Assembly: GCF_932526225.1 (NCBI RefSeq)
Contig: NC_064045.1
Span: forward strand, 10,506,022-10,570,021
Reading direction: 5' to 3'
Source of the DNA: Nematostella vectensis
Taxonomy: Eukaryota > Cnidaria > Anthozoa > Actiniaria > Edwardsiidae
Length of the DNA stretch: 64,000 nt
A program made the position numbers and the translations under genes. Every line of letters starts with the position of its first letter. The stretch's first letter is position 1. Positions 11,501 through 22,104 of this stretch are shown piece after piece. The notes below the pieces were generated by a model. The model worked only from the letters and a program-made list of their open reading frames with translations, made no database searches and was not told where the DNA came from.

Positions 11501-14467
11501 TCTGGAGGTTAAGGTACTGTAGTTGTTGCAACTGCTTTTGCAGCTCCTCTGGCATGGTAGAGTATTGCTGATTCAACTTTTGGTTATTAGCTATCAGTTG
11601 CATCTGGAGTTGTTGTACGTGTGGGTTTTCTAGTGGTAATGAGTTTGACCTTGAAAGCTGACCGTGACTTGTCATTGCAGAAGAGACGTTAATAGGTGCA
11701 TCTGAGTAACTCACTGAACCAGAAGTTGCCATAATGCTAGGACTACTAGAAGATACAAGTATTTGGGACGACACTGCAGATTCTTCACTAGAAGCCTTTA
11801 GCCTTTCAATCAAGTCAGTCTTTGAACCAGACACTGGAAGTCCACGTAGTTTCAGTTCCTTACGCATATCAACAACCCGCATATCTTCAATCTTTACTGG
11901 TTTTTCCTCATTATTATTATTATTAGAGGTAGTGTTCTTAGTAGAATTCTCTGGAATAGAGGGTAACCCAACAAACTGACAAGGATAGTTCTGATATAAC
12001 ACCTGTAGCTGTAAATATAGCTGCTGCTGTTGTAACATAAGTGCATAGGGCGAGTCCATCGGCAAACTGCTCTTCTCAACCTCCCCATTGGGAGGCCTAT
12101 ATTCATGATATTTATACTTTTTAAATTTCGGTTTTGCCGCCTTCTTTCTCCTTTCCTTCTTAACACCTTGAGCCTCTGACACAGTAGGAATGGTTGTTCC
12201 TTCCGACAACTGTTGCAATTGCGAAACAGCTTGTAAAACTGAGTTCTGACCCATGCATGGTTCATACACTGTTTTTGCAGTAGCAACGGGAGCTTGCGGA
12301 ATGGTATCAGGCGATGGAATAGGAGAGCTTTCAGAGTCAGGGGAAATTGGCTGTAAGAGGGCAGATTTGGTTGTATCCGTAAAATCAACTTCTCCCTCCT
12401 TGACAGCTTGGCCTACTGCAGTTCCAGCCTCTAAAATGTTCTCTTTCACTAACTCCAAAGGACCTGGTCTTGCAAGGAGCTTGTCATTCAAATCATCCTC
12501 CAACTTTTTCCTTTTCAGCTGGATCTGCTTTGCAATCAGTGAGGGGTCAACACCAACAGAGGTGTCTAAAATGAAATGGAAAAAAAAAAGATCAGCACAT
12601 TGGTTTTGCTTTTTGTAGGAACTATTATTGAATACCCAAAGTGAGTAGAAGCTGAAAATATGCAAGATAAGTATATCATATAAAAACATGATAATCAATC
12701 TCATCAATGCGGTGAAGGGAAAAAGCGAGGGAATGAGAATATTTGTAAAACAAAAATGAATTATATTGGATTTGCAGCTCTTAGACCAACTGATCAAAGC
12801 CAGCTTCCTCTTCTTATGGTAAAGATAATAATAATAAAAAACTTAATCCATTTTAATCGGTGATGATTAATTTCAGGCTTTTAGAAATTAGCACATGAGG
12901 TTGCTCAGTTATGTTATTTTTAATAGTAGAATACGTTTGAAGGATTTTTCAACCAGACAATTGTCCTTATATTATAGACTTTAAAAAATATTTTGCTATT
13001 TTCCATTAGCCAATCCTAATAAAAGAAATGGGCTACTATGGCATTTGGCTGTTTCGTATAATAAAATTATGGTCAAGGCAACCAGAAAGTTATAAAGAGG
13101 TCTTTGTTTCTAATGCTTACAGCTGCTTAGCTCAGAGAATGATAATATTTTACATTTTACAGTTGTAAACAAAGACAGTACGAAAGGAATGGTTTAGTAA
13201 GACAAAAATTGGTTTAAATAGAAATTCTCGGTTCACTAAAATGTAACTCAAATAGTTTAACAAGAAAGGTACACAGTGTAGCGTGATTTGTCTCGTTACT
13301 AAAACATCTGTGGAGAAACGTGGAATAATTTAATGGTTTATTATCCTTAGAACTGAAAAGGGGTGATAAATAAACGTACACCAAGTTCAAAAGACAATTA
13401 CAACAAAATTGGAAGTGATCAAATTTTTGTACGAAGCACAATAACCAATTAAATAATATAAGAACCAAGCAGTGTAGCGTTTTATTGAGAAGTTTTATTT
13501 AAAATGATTTGACACAGTGATGGTATTTCTTTTTTGTTTAGGAATGTCGGAAACTTCTGAAAACGAGTTCAAGCGTGAAAAATATACACACCGAATATTA
13601 TTTGCATATCCATCCAATTTTACAGTTTGCCGAATTTTTAACAGTTTTTAATATAATTCTAACTGTGCAATACATCGTAGAAGTTTGACTTTGTAGGTCT
13701 AAGCACACAGTTATTTATAGCCATGATCTCTAAAGTGTAATTCATCGAAATGAGTTTACAAAATGTTGCTTTGTTTTGTGTTTTCGAACTTACCATCAAG
13801 AATGTGTCTTTGTACAAGCTGTGCTCTATTTGGACGAACTCGAATCTTTTTTTGTAGTAGATCTCCAGTCTAGTAGGCAAAACAATACACAATCAATAAA
13901 GAAACCACAATTTCAAAATCTTACATCACGTAGTGTCCTTACCTTTGCCCGCTCGAGTTTAGACTTTTGAGACAGCAAACCGGGGGCTGTCATTGCCGCT
14001 AAAATTACAAAAAGCAACTATAAGAACAAACGTACTAGCAAGCAACACAGTGTAGTAGAAAAATGCTCATCAGATTTGACTAACCAGGCATAATTCCCTG
14101 ATTTATCAACTGCTCCCGTGGTCTTCTAAGTTGTAATTTTCTTTCCAACGCTGCAAATTGAAAGAAACGTCGTCAAATATCTATCTACAAAATCAATAAC
14201 CAGGGAGCAAATTCGCAAGGAAATCCTGAGGAGACATAGCTAACACAAAGGAAAATAGCCTTGTTTGGCATAACACTAGAGGGAAAAGTCTCGTCTAGTC
14301 GAAGATGTGCATAGAGGGAACCAACGACGACAACAGCGAGTCGTCGTGCAAGACTTGCCTTCTCGGTTATTCAAAATCTGCTGATGTGTTAGCTCTTGCG
14401 ATTCAATGGCCGCGATTGGCTCGGCATATTCCTCGTTTTGAGGCACCCAAGCCATGGTGGATTTCAT
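7886..14467 (-). CDS. MRTF: Myocardin-related transcription factor (MRTF/MKL), complete 7-exon CDS, 998 aa
   Basis: The exons on the minus strand are 14359-14467, 14085-14150, 13943-13998, 13794-13869, 10569-12565, 8853-8910 and 7886-8520. All phases agree and the sum is 999 codons including the stop. Three RPEL actin-binding motifs are seen: LRRPREQLINQGIMP (residues ~37-58), IRVRPNRAQLVQRHIL (~84-102) and LLARPGPLELVKENIL (~130-150). A basic region (KPKFKKYKYHEYRPP, ~245-260), a SAP domain (DMRKELKLRGLPVSGSKTDL, ~331-360), Gln-rich stretches (~418-475 and ~713-750) and an acidic C-terminus with SWLDLNNSP follow. MRTFs are G-actin-regulated coactivators of SRF that shuttle between cytoplasm and nucleus. 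The start is the first ATG after an in-frame TAG; an ATG four codons on is equally possible. Intron 1 has a non-canonical GC donor (GAAG/GCAAGT). An alternative first exon lies at 19042-19126. Confidence 0.95.
8853..8910 (-). CDS. MRTF: MRTF exon 6, short
   Basis: This 58-nt exon lies between TTTGTGTAG and GTAAGTTTTC. It encodes AMMKQQVGLDHDEILEILG and ends in phase 1. It is too short for ORF searches and is supported by both splice sites and by phase agreement with its neighbours. Confidence 0.85.
9530..10160. repeat. 48-bp minisatellite, about 13 copies, in MRTF intron
   Basis: The unit is TACAGTCAACTCTTGTCTAA followed by CGACACCCTGCTTTTACGGACACCTTAT without the final break (48 bp). It lies in the intron between exons 5 and 6 of MRTF. 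Its length is a multiple of three, so two overlapping false ORFs span it. The start of the unit resembles pogo/Tigger-type transposon termini (CAGTC, then AACGAC), which may be where it came from. Confidence 0.92.
10569..12565 (-). CDS. MRTF: MRTF central exon: RPEL3, basic region, SAP, Gln-rich
   Basis: This long exon (1997 nt) begins after TTTCATTTTAG and ends before GTAAAA in phase 0. It encodes residues ~103-768: the third RPEL, basic B-box-like segment, SAP domain, leucine/glutamine-rich region likely to form a coiled-coil dimerisation helix, several Ser-Pro sites, and a CAG/CAA-encoded Gln/His tract at 10625-10735. The long ORF upstream of 12565 is intron read-through and is not part of the protein. 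Confidence 0.94.
13794..14150 (-). CDS. MRTF: MRTF exons 2-4 (RPEL1 and RPEL2)
   Basis: Three small exons, 14085-14150, 13943-13998 and 13794-13869, carry RPEL1, a linker (LLSQKSKLERAK) and RPEL2. Each has clear splice sites: CAATTTGCAG before exon 2, AATTTTAG before exon 3 and CTACTAG before exon 4. The linker resembles the helical spacer of MRTF RPEL domains, which allows several actins to bind. Confidence 0.9.
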
Positions 14468-14599
14468 GTACTACCCGTTTCCGAGGTTCTCCGATTTCGG
14501 TAATAATCTCCGTGTTCAAATCTGGGCAAATTTCATGACTGTTTCGCTCTCGCTCAGGGCAAGGCAGCGGATACATCCATCCACTTTCCCGGATGGTGG

Positions 14600-14660
14600 G
14601 TTTAGCCGTGACGTCATGATTTACATATCGTCAAACTAGAGCGATTCTCATTGGCTGCAT
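14600..14660 (-). promoter_or_regulatory. Proximal promoter elements upstream of MRTF exon 1
   Basis: About 140-190 bp upstream of the MRTF ATG on the minus strand, a palindromic CRE (TGACGTCA, 14609-14616) and an inverted CCAAT box (ATTGG on plus, 14650-14654) are present. No convincing TATA box was seen. The assignment rests on position and consensus only. Confidence 0.35.
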
Positions 14661-14699
14661 AATAGCACTCATATGGCTTCCGAGTATAAATTTTTACGC

Positions 14700-17280
14700 C
14701 AAAATCCTTTTAGAAGCCGGAAAACATTAATAACATTAGCCAAAAATAATATTGCTTGTTAAAGTCAATATTTTTGTCTAGAAAGAGTGCCAGGATAGTT
14801 TGTTTTGCCATAATTCTCAAGGGGCTTCCCCTGTGTTTCGTGGTTTTGTTTTGTTCCCTTTCCTTTTCCGTCTCTTATCTTTTATCACCACCATCATCAT
14901 CGTCATCATTGCCATCATTACCGATTTCTTCATTCATCATCATAAACTTCGAATATCGTTACACCTAGATTTACTATACTGTTTGTCGGGTATACAAAAT
15001 AGTAGTACCATTCATCACAGTAAAACTTGTTATTAACGTAACTTATTGGTTTGATCTTTTGAGAGCATAAGTAAGAAGAGAGCTTAGGCGTTTACCCTGA
15101 CGCGTCGCATGTGACTTCCGGATGAAAACTTTTTCGGGATCAGACGATAAAAGGTAATTTTAAAATATAACAGTCTTGTGTGTAAATACGGTGCGTTGTT
15201 ACCGTGGAAACAAATAGGTTAGGCAGTTACGAAAGGGTAAACATTAAGAGAGAGCTTTTGTCATGCGTTTTATTAAAGTAAGTGTGTTGTTGTTGAATAA
15301 TGTTCTTAACGGTGTTCTTAAATTTCAGTGTGTATAAAAATATAAAACCCAATGAACTACTAGTAAGAGAATTACACAAATGAGAACAGTTTGATCCTGC
15401 ATTTTAGAAATCATCAGAACTAAAAAATCTATATTTTTCTGATATCTGAGCCTGATGAAGTCTCAGGCTGGAGGTTCTTATAAAAAGAGTGTGCCCATTT
15501 TTTACCAGGTCATTGCACGTGATGTAATATTATAGTTATATGGCAAAATAAGTTGAAGTTCATAAAATAGTTCATTGTTATTCAAGTATTTCATCAAAAA
15601 TGGAGTTGTATAACATCATAAAATTTATTTAACGCATTGAAAAGTTATCGGTTGTTACAAATGCGTTGCTACCGGGCGAAAAACACGATGTTGCTTAGCA
15701 TAGGTCAAATCATGGGTCAAAGCATCCTACGAAACGTAAACAAAAATTATCAATTTCTTTGACCATATAAAGATGGCTTCCACGTCACAGAGTGGCTGGC
15801 GCTATTTATAAAATTTCCACTTGGTTAATTTGAAAGTGGTTTGAAAAAAATACATTTTTCATATTGTTTGTTTGTAAAACATGCAAAGGTATTTTGTTTC
15901 TGCTTCAGGTTTTGCTATTGTTTTAAATACTCTTTTTCCCTTTCAAGAGCCTTTTCTCGGACAACCTCAATAAAGAACGCGAACGAATGTCTGTGCATGA
16001 ACAAAAAAATTTTTTTTTTCTCTTGAACTTTTTCATCATTGGCATCAATCGTGAAATCAAACCAAAACCCAAGGTTTTCTTAGATAATGTCGAAAGATAT
16101 TTGATGCAAAAATAAATCATGTTATGTATAAAAAAATAAAGTACCTACCCTGTGAAACGTTTAGTAAACCAGCATGCAAACGATAATGAGGTATTCTACA
16201 CTTTGTGGGAATGTGCTTGAAGTGGAAGGTGGTTGCTAACAAAGTCTAAAACGGGCAATGATCTCATGCATTTACGTTTAAGGACTTTGTTGACGAGACA
16301 GACACGGCTCTACGTGACAATGGCAATACTAGGAATAATACAGCCGTTTTTTATTATAGTATATTTATTTCGCGAGTCCATTTTGAAATAAAAGATTTAA
16401 GTCAAACGGGTTCTCGTATACTCATTCTCGATAATATGCTTATTCTGTTTGCATGAACGATAAAGATATATTCTCGTTAGATCCAAGACGTGACAACTGG
16501 TTACATGTGTTTTCTTTGTTCATGTGATAACGTTTCAAAGTTAGAAACTTTATAGCTTTGTTTACAATTGCGCTACTGTTCTTCATTTACATAGAGTCAC
16601 TGAAATTCATAGAATCTGTCTTAAACGATTTTAAAGCTACTCCGCAAAATGTATGAAGCTTGTGTTGTGTTTTTTGGTGTCTATGATCTATATTGTGTAT
16701 GATATGTAGAATGGAAACACAAGTGACGCTCAAATGGCTTTCCTCAAACAGTTAAATGGCTTCTAGGGAAATAACTCATGTCATTCAAAGAGAAAAATAA
16801 TTCGGCAATAGAATGACATACTCATGTTCATAAATTGACAAAGGGAGAGCCACTTACAGTGGAAAATACATTATTTTCAGAATGTTGAAGCCATTGCTTT
16901 TACGTTGATAAGTGACATTACGAAAATTCTTTGATGATATGATAAATTACATATATAAAGTTCCTAAGAGATTAGATAGCCACTAGTTATTTTTCACAAC
17001 TACAGAAAAACATATTGCGTCATTTATTAGATCTTTATGGCGTTGAAAGTCTGACTCGTGAAGTCTGACGTCTGAGTCTGGCTCTGACGTCATCAAATCC
17101 ATATGAACAATACGAGGGGGTGGGGGCAAGGGGAATTATGAATAGAATAAACGAGAGTCGTTCCAACTTGAATTTTGTGCTCTCAGCAAATAAATGTATG
17201 ATTTTAGCGCAAAATATATTTTCTGCCTCACGCCTTCGCGAAATTCTTATGTTGACTATTGTAACTGCGGTTTTCAACAC
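14700..17280. other. Long intergenic or MRTF alternative-intron DNA, no gene seen
   Basis: A short CAT/ATC-rich run lies at 14885-14945 and a CRE-like TGACGTCA at about 17087. Otherwise this is AT-rich sequence without supported exons. If the 19042-19126 exon is used, this is part of the MRTF first intron. Confidence 0.4.
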
Positions 17281-17284
17281 TCTC

Positions 17285-17480
17285 CGAACTCTCGCCGACG
17301 ATTCTCAACGGCTAATTTGCCTTCCGGCTTTCGTCAAAAATCTTTGAAGCGTTTCATTTGCTCCACTGAAATGGGTTTCAACCACCCCACCTCTCCACAA
17401 AGCACTGATCAATCAAAAAATGTAATTCAGTTAGTTTGAATGACGGAACCCAGAAAGTAGTTTAGCAGTTGGAAATTATT
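17285..17480 (-). pseudogene. Diverged copy of the GPCR 5' flank
   Basis: The segment from CTCGCCGACGATTCTCAACG to TTAGTTTGAATGACGG aligns collinearly with 23143-23325, just upstream of the GPCR start. Shared blocks are CTTTGAAGCGTTT/CCTTGAAGCGTTT, CACTGAT-AATCAAAAA and AGTTTGAATGACGG. No GPCR coding sequence follows it on the minus strand, so it is a relic of a duplication that lost its coding part. Confidence 0.6.
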
Positions 17481-17484
17481 AACA

Positions 17485-18355
17485 AAAGTTACCTTGCCCG
17501 CACCTCTAAGTAACCTCATATGGGAAGGATGAAATTAGTGGGAGGTGTCCCGGATGTTAGGGTCCCAACCTCTGGGGAATCCCCATGTGGTTATATGAGA
17601 AGAAGAGATACGCGATAGTAGTAACCGCTTTCATACAAGAGGGGGGGGACTGTTTCCATAGTACAGATACAGGAACTGTAAATATAGAGAAGTCTTAAAA
17701 ACAACTGACTATACTCAGAGGCTCCTTTTACGTCAGTATTAAGAAGGTAATAAAACTTTTATTCTCTTTGCTAAGTTAGCAAATGGATTACATCCCACGA
17801 GTGAATCTGTGTACAACACTCATCCACTGAACCCTTTTGAATTGCTCAGAAAAGAGAGAGAAACAACAGTAGTATCAGCAATGAATTTGTGATCTTCCGA
17901 TGTCTTGACTGACTTTCAAGTTCAAGTCGAAATAGAGTTAACTCCCGAATTTATGAGCTCTCGAATACCCCAACCTTCAGCTAATTCGACAAAATAATTC
18001 ACTTTCCTTGTATTTACTTCTGTACATCAATCAACTGTAGTTGTTTTGGTGGTTGGGGTACAAGAAGCTATAAAAGGAAGCCTTCATCCTTTGACCACTT
18101 TGAGGGGCAAATCCTGAGTTTATCGGGGGAGATGGGACATGAATAACCCATATGATGCAGTTCAGTCGGCTGTATTTGGGTTTGGTGAGGGGTGAGTTTT
18201 GTAAGGTTCCCTATTAAAAGTCGAAATATATAGCTATTTCATTATAGGTTGTCGGTTAGATGCAAAATATTCTTTTATGGTGATACTTCGCCGTTTTAGA
18301 TGAGAATTTCTACAAAACAAAGATTCTCTAAAAGCTGGCATAAATGTTCATTAAG
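17485..18355. other. Intergenic, nothing recognised
   Basis: No supported coding region or strong repeat was seen. A G run lies at 17641-17648. Confidence 0.4.
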
Positions 18356-18356
18356 A

Positions 18357-18533
18357 TTGGTTCTCACTTGGATGTAAGCGCAAGCCGAAGCGCAACACAA
18401 GTGAGAATCGGTCAAACACAAGCGCAAAAAAATCAAGCAGTTGCGTTCTCTTGCGCGTCCTCTTGCGCTTGCGTTCCAGTGAGAATCGGGAAATTACGTG
18501 CGCTGCGCTTGCGCTAACGTCCAAGTGAGATCG
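18357..18533. mobile_element. MITE with GGTTCTCACTTGGA termini
   Basis: GGTTCTCACTTGGATGTAAG on the left matches the inverse of the right end (CTAACGTCCAAGTGAGATC). Subterminal GCGCAAG motifs repeat in both orientations. The size (~177 bp) and lack of coding capacity fit a non-autonomous DNA transposon, possibly PIF/Harbinger-like. Confidence 0.78.
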
Positions 18534-19041
18534 AGCAACGAGCAGATTCGTGATTCGTGCACTTGCAGTCTGGGTTCGCAGGGTTGTATTGTTGTCAATA
18601 GCCTTGAAACAATTTCTCAAGTTGCACTCTCTTTGAGATAGGTGGTGAGATAGGTGTCATGGGGGAGGAGGGAGGGGGGATGGTTTGTGATTTCCAAAAT
18701 TAATCATCCTCCCAGGGTATTATCCGATTTGTCAGAAACAAGTTAAACAGGTTTATCACGTGACTGTTACAACGTGCGATAAACATCAAAGAAATAGTTG
18801 TGGCGAGAAAGATTTACGAATGCTAATACACATATAATGCAGTTCAAATTGCGAAAATGAAAACACATTTTTAGGATGTATCGGAGATAGGCAATAATAT
18901 TTCCTCGGTGTATTGATATAACATTTAAATCTACAATCTACATTAAATTTGATTTACTGCGAGGCCCTAGATAAATAATACAAATAGATAACATAAACAG
19001 CTATGGCTATCATATATTTGAGTACCGTGTTTTGTACTTAC

Positions 19042-19126
19042 CATCAGCGTAATCACTCGGTGATTTTCTTGGTATATTTATTCTTTCTGTACCATTTTTA
19101 TCATTGGAAAATCTGCGTTGTCTCAT
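19042..19126 (-). CDS. MRTF: Candidate alternative first coding exon of MRTF
   Basis: On the minus strand an ATG at 19126 opens MRQRRFSNDKNGTERINIPR and continues to KSPSDYAD. It ends in phase 1 at a strong donor (GATG/GTAAGTAC). Tandem in-frame TGA stops lie upstream, so the ATG is a real first start. The phase is exactly that needed to join MRTF exon 2 at 14150, giving DYADALERKLQLRRPREQL directly into RPEL1. MRTF genes in other animals commonly have alternative first exons. The composition is gene-like and no other downstream partner exon was found. It could instead belong to another gene. Confidence 0.6.
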
Positions 19127-19299
19127 ATCTATCAACAAGTAGAAGAACCACACGAATCATCAAGCAACATTCGATAAATTTCCTTCTCGAAAACTTCCGC
19201 AGCGATTGTGCATCCGTCTTCGAAATGCCACAGGAAAAAGTCAGAATTCTGTCGACCGATAAAGCCGCATTGTTGCATTAATTTAATGAATAATCACTG

Positions 19300-21180
19300 A
19301 ATTTTAATTCGTTTATGTTAAATTAATCTCGATAAGTTTGATAATTGACACACCTCCTAAAAGCAAAATTTAAAGCATACAAATTGTACAATCATTATAC
19401 CTAAAACTATTTACAGCTCTAACTGTAACAGATAATCTTTAAAATACTGTAAAACAGATATCTCTTGCATATATTTTTAAATTCCTATCCCAACGGAATA
19501 TGGACTAGGTAATTGTGAAAGCTTGTAGTTTTGTAGGAGTTCTTTATGCCAAAGACAATTTTTACCCTAGAATAGAATAATATAAACGATGCTTTGCTCT
19601 TGGTAAGATTTCATTCATTCATTCATTCTTTCGATCTACCAAATATTACGGGCTTCTCTCTTACCGGTTATGGAGGTCAAGCATCGATGTGCACACAACT
19701 CCAAGTGAAAGTTTAAATTCCTATGTCAAAACAATACTCGAGACTATACTCTTCCCGCATGACGAAAAAAAACTATCCATAGGATATGAAGGAAAAATCC
19801 TTAGCTGGTTTTACTGCAGCGAAACGCCATGGCATTGAACACGAGCTTATTTGCGGCAGTGTAAACGTGTAAGGATTTAGAAGTACTGGCCTATGGTAAT
19901 GTAATAGTAAACCAGCATAAGCTAATGATTAAAAGCTTGCGTGACATCTTCTCCATCACAACAAGCACGACTTTCAATAACATATATGCTCCAGGAAAAA
20001 GAAGCTTCACATAGGAATATCTTTCCTTTGACTTCAACCACGCAACGTAACGAGTGTTTGATGTAATTCAGATTAAAGATTTGAAGTTATTTAACTGATT
20101 TTTTGTGGGTTTGTGTGACAGATTTGAGCATTTTTGGATCACAAATGCCCTCTCTCTTGCAAGGGGTCGGTGTGTATGAGTGGGAGAGAGTTGTGCAACA
20201 GCATGTGACATCACTATTAACATTCCAAGTTAAAAACAAAACCAATTGCAAAGTACCGTATTGCACCTGGATTCCGTGCACGGTATTTTAATCTGGAAAA
20301 ATAAGATTTAATAGTTGTCTAAGACTTCTATGAGTGGGATAGTTAAAGCATAAGAAGGGGATAATTGAAGGTTTATTCTCTGAATGGGGACAAGATCAAA
20401 TTTTAATTGCTTTGCAGCTAGACTTGTTTTGTGTTCGAGAATCAATGGTTGAAAGAGTCGATTGTGAGAGAATTGTAATAACCACAGTCGGGCGTGTCTA
20501 GAGAACGCAGGATGGGGTCTAACAGTAAAGAGATTTGCAGATCAATAAAGAAACGTAGTTTCAGACGTAGTTTTTCATCTCTGCACATGATTACAGACAT
20601 AAAAATTATTTGCCATAAATTGAAGTAATTGTCAAGTAAAGGTAGATTGTCAAAGCAAAGTAGCGAGAGTTTGTAAAATTGATAGTAGGATAATGCAGGT
20701 TTTTTAGATAATCTACGACAGCGCTCAATCTGTCTAACCCCTCGATCCACACAACAAGGTCCCTCGAATCACACAACAAGGTTGTCGATCATCATGGGCA
20801 GCGGAAGAAAAAAAAATTCGGGAGCACAAAACAAAGTATTTTTTATCTCCGCCCCCCGCCCCCTTCTGTCTTTCCTTCAAAGGGTACTACGAAAATGATG
20901 TTATTGACAACGTAAAAATGTTGTTCATATGTGCTTCGTAAGGGGCGTCACCGAGCATTTTCGTTAAAAATGGAGCTCTGGAACCGCGGCCTTGGAGCAT
21001 TAGAAAACAACCCCAAATAGCCCCAATTTTTTGTTGCGTTTTTTTTTACCCAAAAGTGGATTATGCCTGGTCAACATTTTGTAAATTTGCATCCTTCCAC
21101 CAAACCTTCTATACCTATTTCAAAATGAGCGGGTTGCACTCGAGAATCCATGTCCGGTATATCATTATCCGCGGTATATA
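19300..21180. other. Intergenic, no gene seen
   Basis: AT-rich DNA with a short CATT repeat near 19612-19628. Small ORFs on both strands have no gene-like support. Confidence 0.4.
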
Positions 21181-21186
21181 AATTTC

Positions 21187-21295
21187 GATGCGCTCGCAGT
21201 TTTCGGCCAATGTTCACATGCGCTCGCAGTTTTCGGCTAATGTTCGCATGCGCTCGCAGTTTTCGGCTAATGTTCACATGCTCACGCAGTTTTTT
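21187..21295. repeat. 30-bp tandem repeat, 3.5 copies
   Basis: CATGCGCTCGCAGTTTTCGG followed by CTAATGTTCA repeats three full times plus a diverged fourth (ATGCTCACGCAGTTTTTTCC). Confidence 0.85.
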
Positions 21296-21641
21296 CCGCC
21301 GTGCTGTGAAATGCGTTCCGTCGCATTTTTGTATTTTGTGATGTTGCTCGCTGCTCGATTTATTCAACAGCTAAAAATGCTCGGTCTCACATAAAAAACG
21401 GGGTGCTCGCAAGTGCTCGTCAAACACCATTCGGGGGCCCTTGGTAACTAAATGGCTGAATCCTGGTATCTAAAATAAGAACATGAAATAGAATTCTACA
21501 GCTTTGAAACCTGGATTTGTATTTTGTTTACGCTCGTTTGCTTATTTACCATGAAGCACTGCGGGTTTAGATACGCAGATTCTTCGAGTGCAGCCTTGTT
21601 TGAAATATAGTTACGGGAACAACAAAACAAATCTACAGAAC

Positions 21642-21806
21642 AGGGGCGTAGCCAGGGGGTGGCCCATGGGGGCCGGAGCCGCCCCTTTCTAGCAGCCAAA
21701 ATCACAGTAAATGAATGAGACATTATTTAAAGTACAGGGAAAATGCCTATTGAGAAAATGCCTTTTGGGTCCCCTTCCGTTAAAAATCCTGGCTACGCCG
21801 CTGCAG
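21642..21806. mobile_element. MITE with CAGGGGCGTAGCCAGG ends
   Basis: The left end CAGGGGCGTAGCCAGG is matched by the inverted right end CCTGGCTACGCCGCTGCAG. The length is about 165 bp. Ends of this type are widespread in hAT-like non-autonomous elements. Related right-end fragments are present near 33955-34022, 45770-45816 and 51410-51495. Confidence 0.72.
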
Positions 21807-21824
21807 AAGGGGTTTTATTCTTGA

Positions 21825-21975
21825 TTCTGGGGCTTTATTGTGCATGGTATTTATGATAAAAGGCTTCTATTTTAAAATGTTCATCTTTGGTTTCATATTT
21901 TCCAAGCAACCCGTCAGTCCTTTCCCTCTAAGACCAAACCATTCTCTCATTTTATGCAATGTAGTTACGGGACCG
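21825..21975 (-). pseudogene. Duplicated GPCR 3' end (C-tail remnant)
   Basis: On the minus strand this reads HKMREWFGLRGKGL then degenerates. It parallels the true GPCR tail HKMRQWFGPRSTGLEQMR at 22105-22175. The following sequence also matches (GGGGCTTTATTGTGCATGGTATTTATGA here, GGGGCTTTATTATGTATGAAATTTATG at 22020). It is a tandem duplication of roughly 185 bp covering the last codons and 3' UTR start. Confidence 0.75.
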
Positions 21976-22104
21976 CAACAACAACAAGACCCAACAATAA
22001 CTTATATACAGAAAATTGTGGGGCTTTATTATGTATGAAATTTATGCTGACAAACTCTGTGTTGTCCTTTTGCCCCTTTTGCACTTTAAAAAGTTTAGCT
22101 TTGG

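Noticed and set aside
12566-12797. N-terminal extension of the long MRTF ORF
   Set aside because: It is intron sequence; the acceptor TTTCATTTTAG at 12566 and the phase-matched RPEL2 exon show that the exon begins at 12565.
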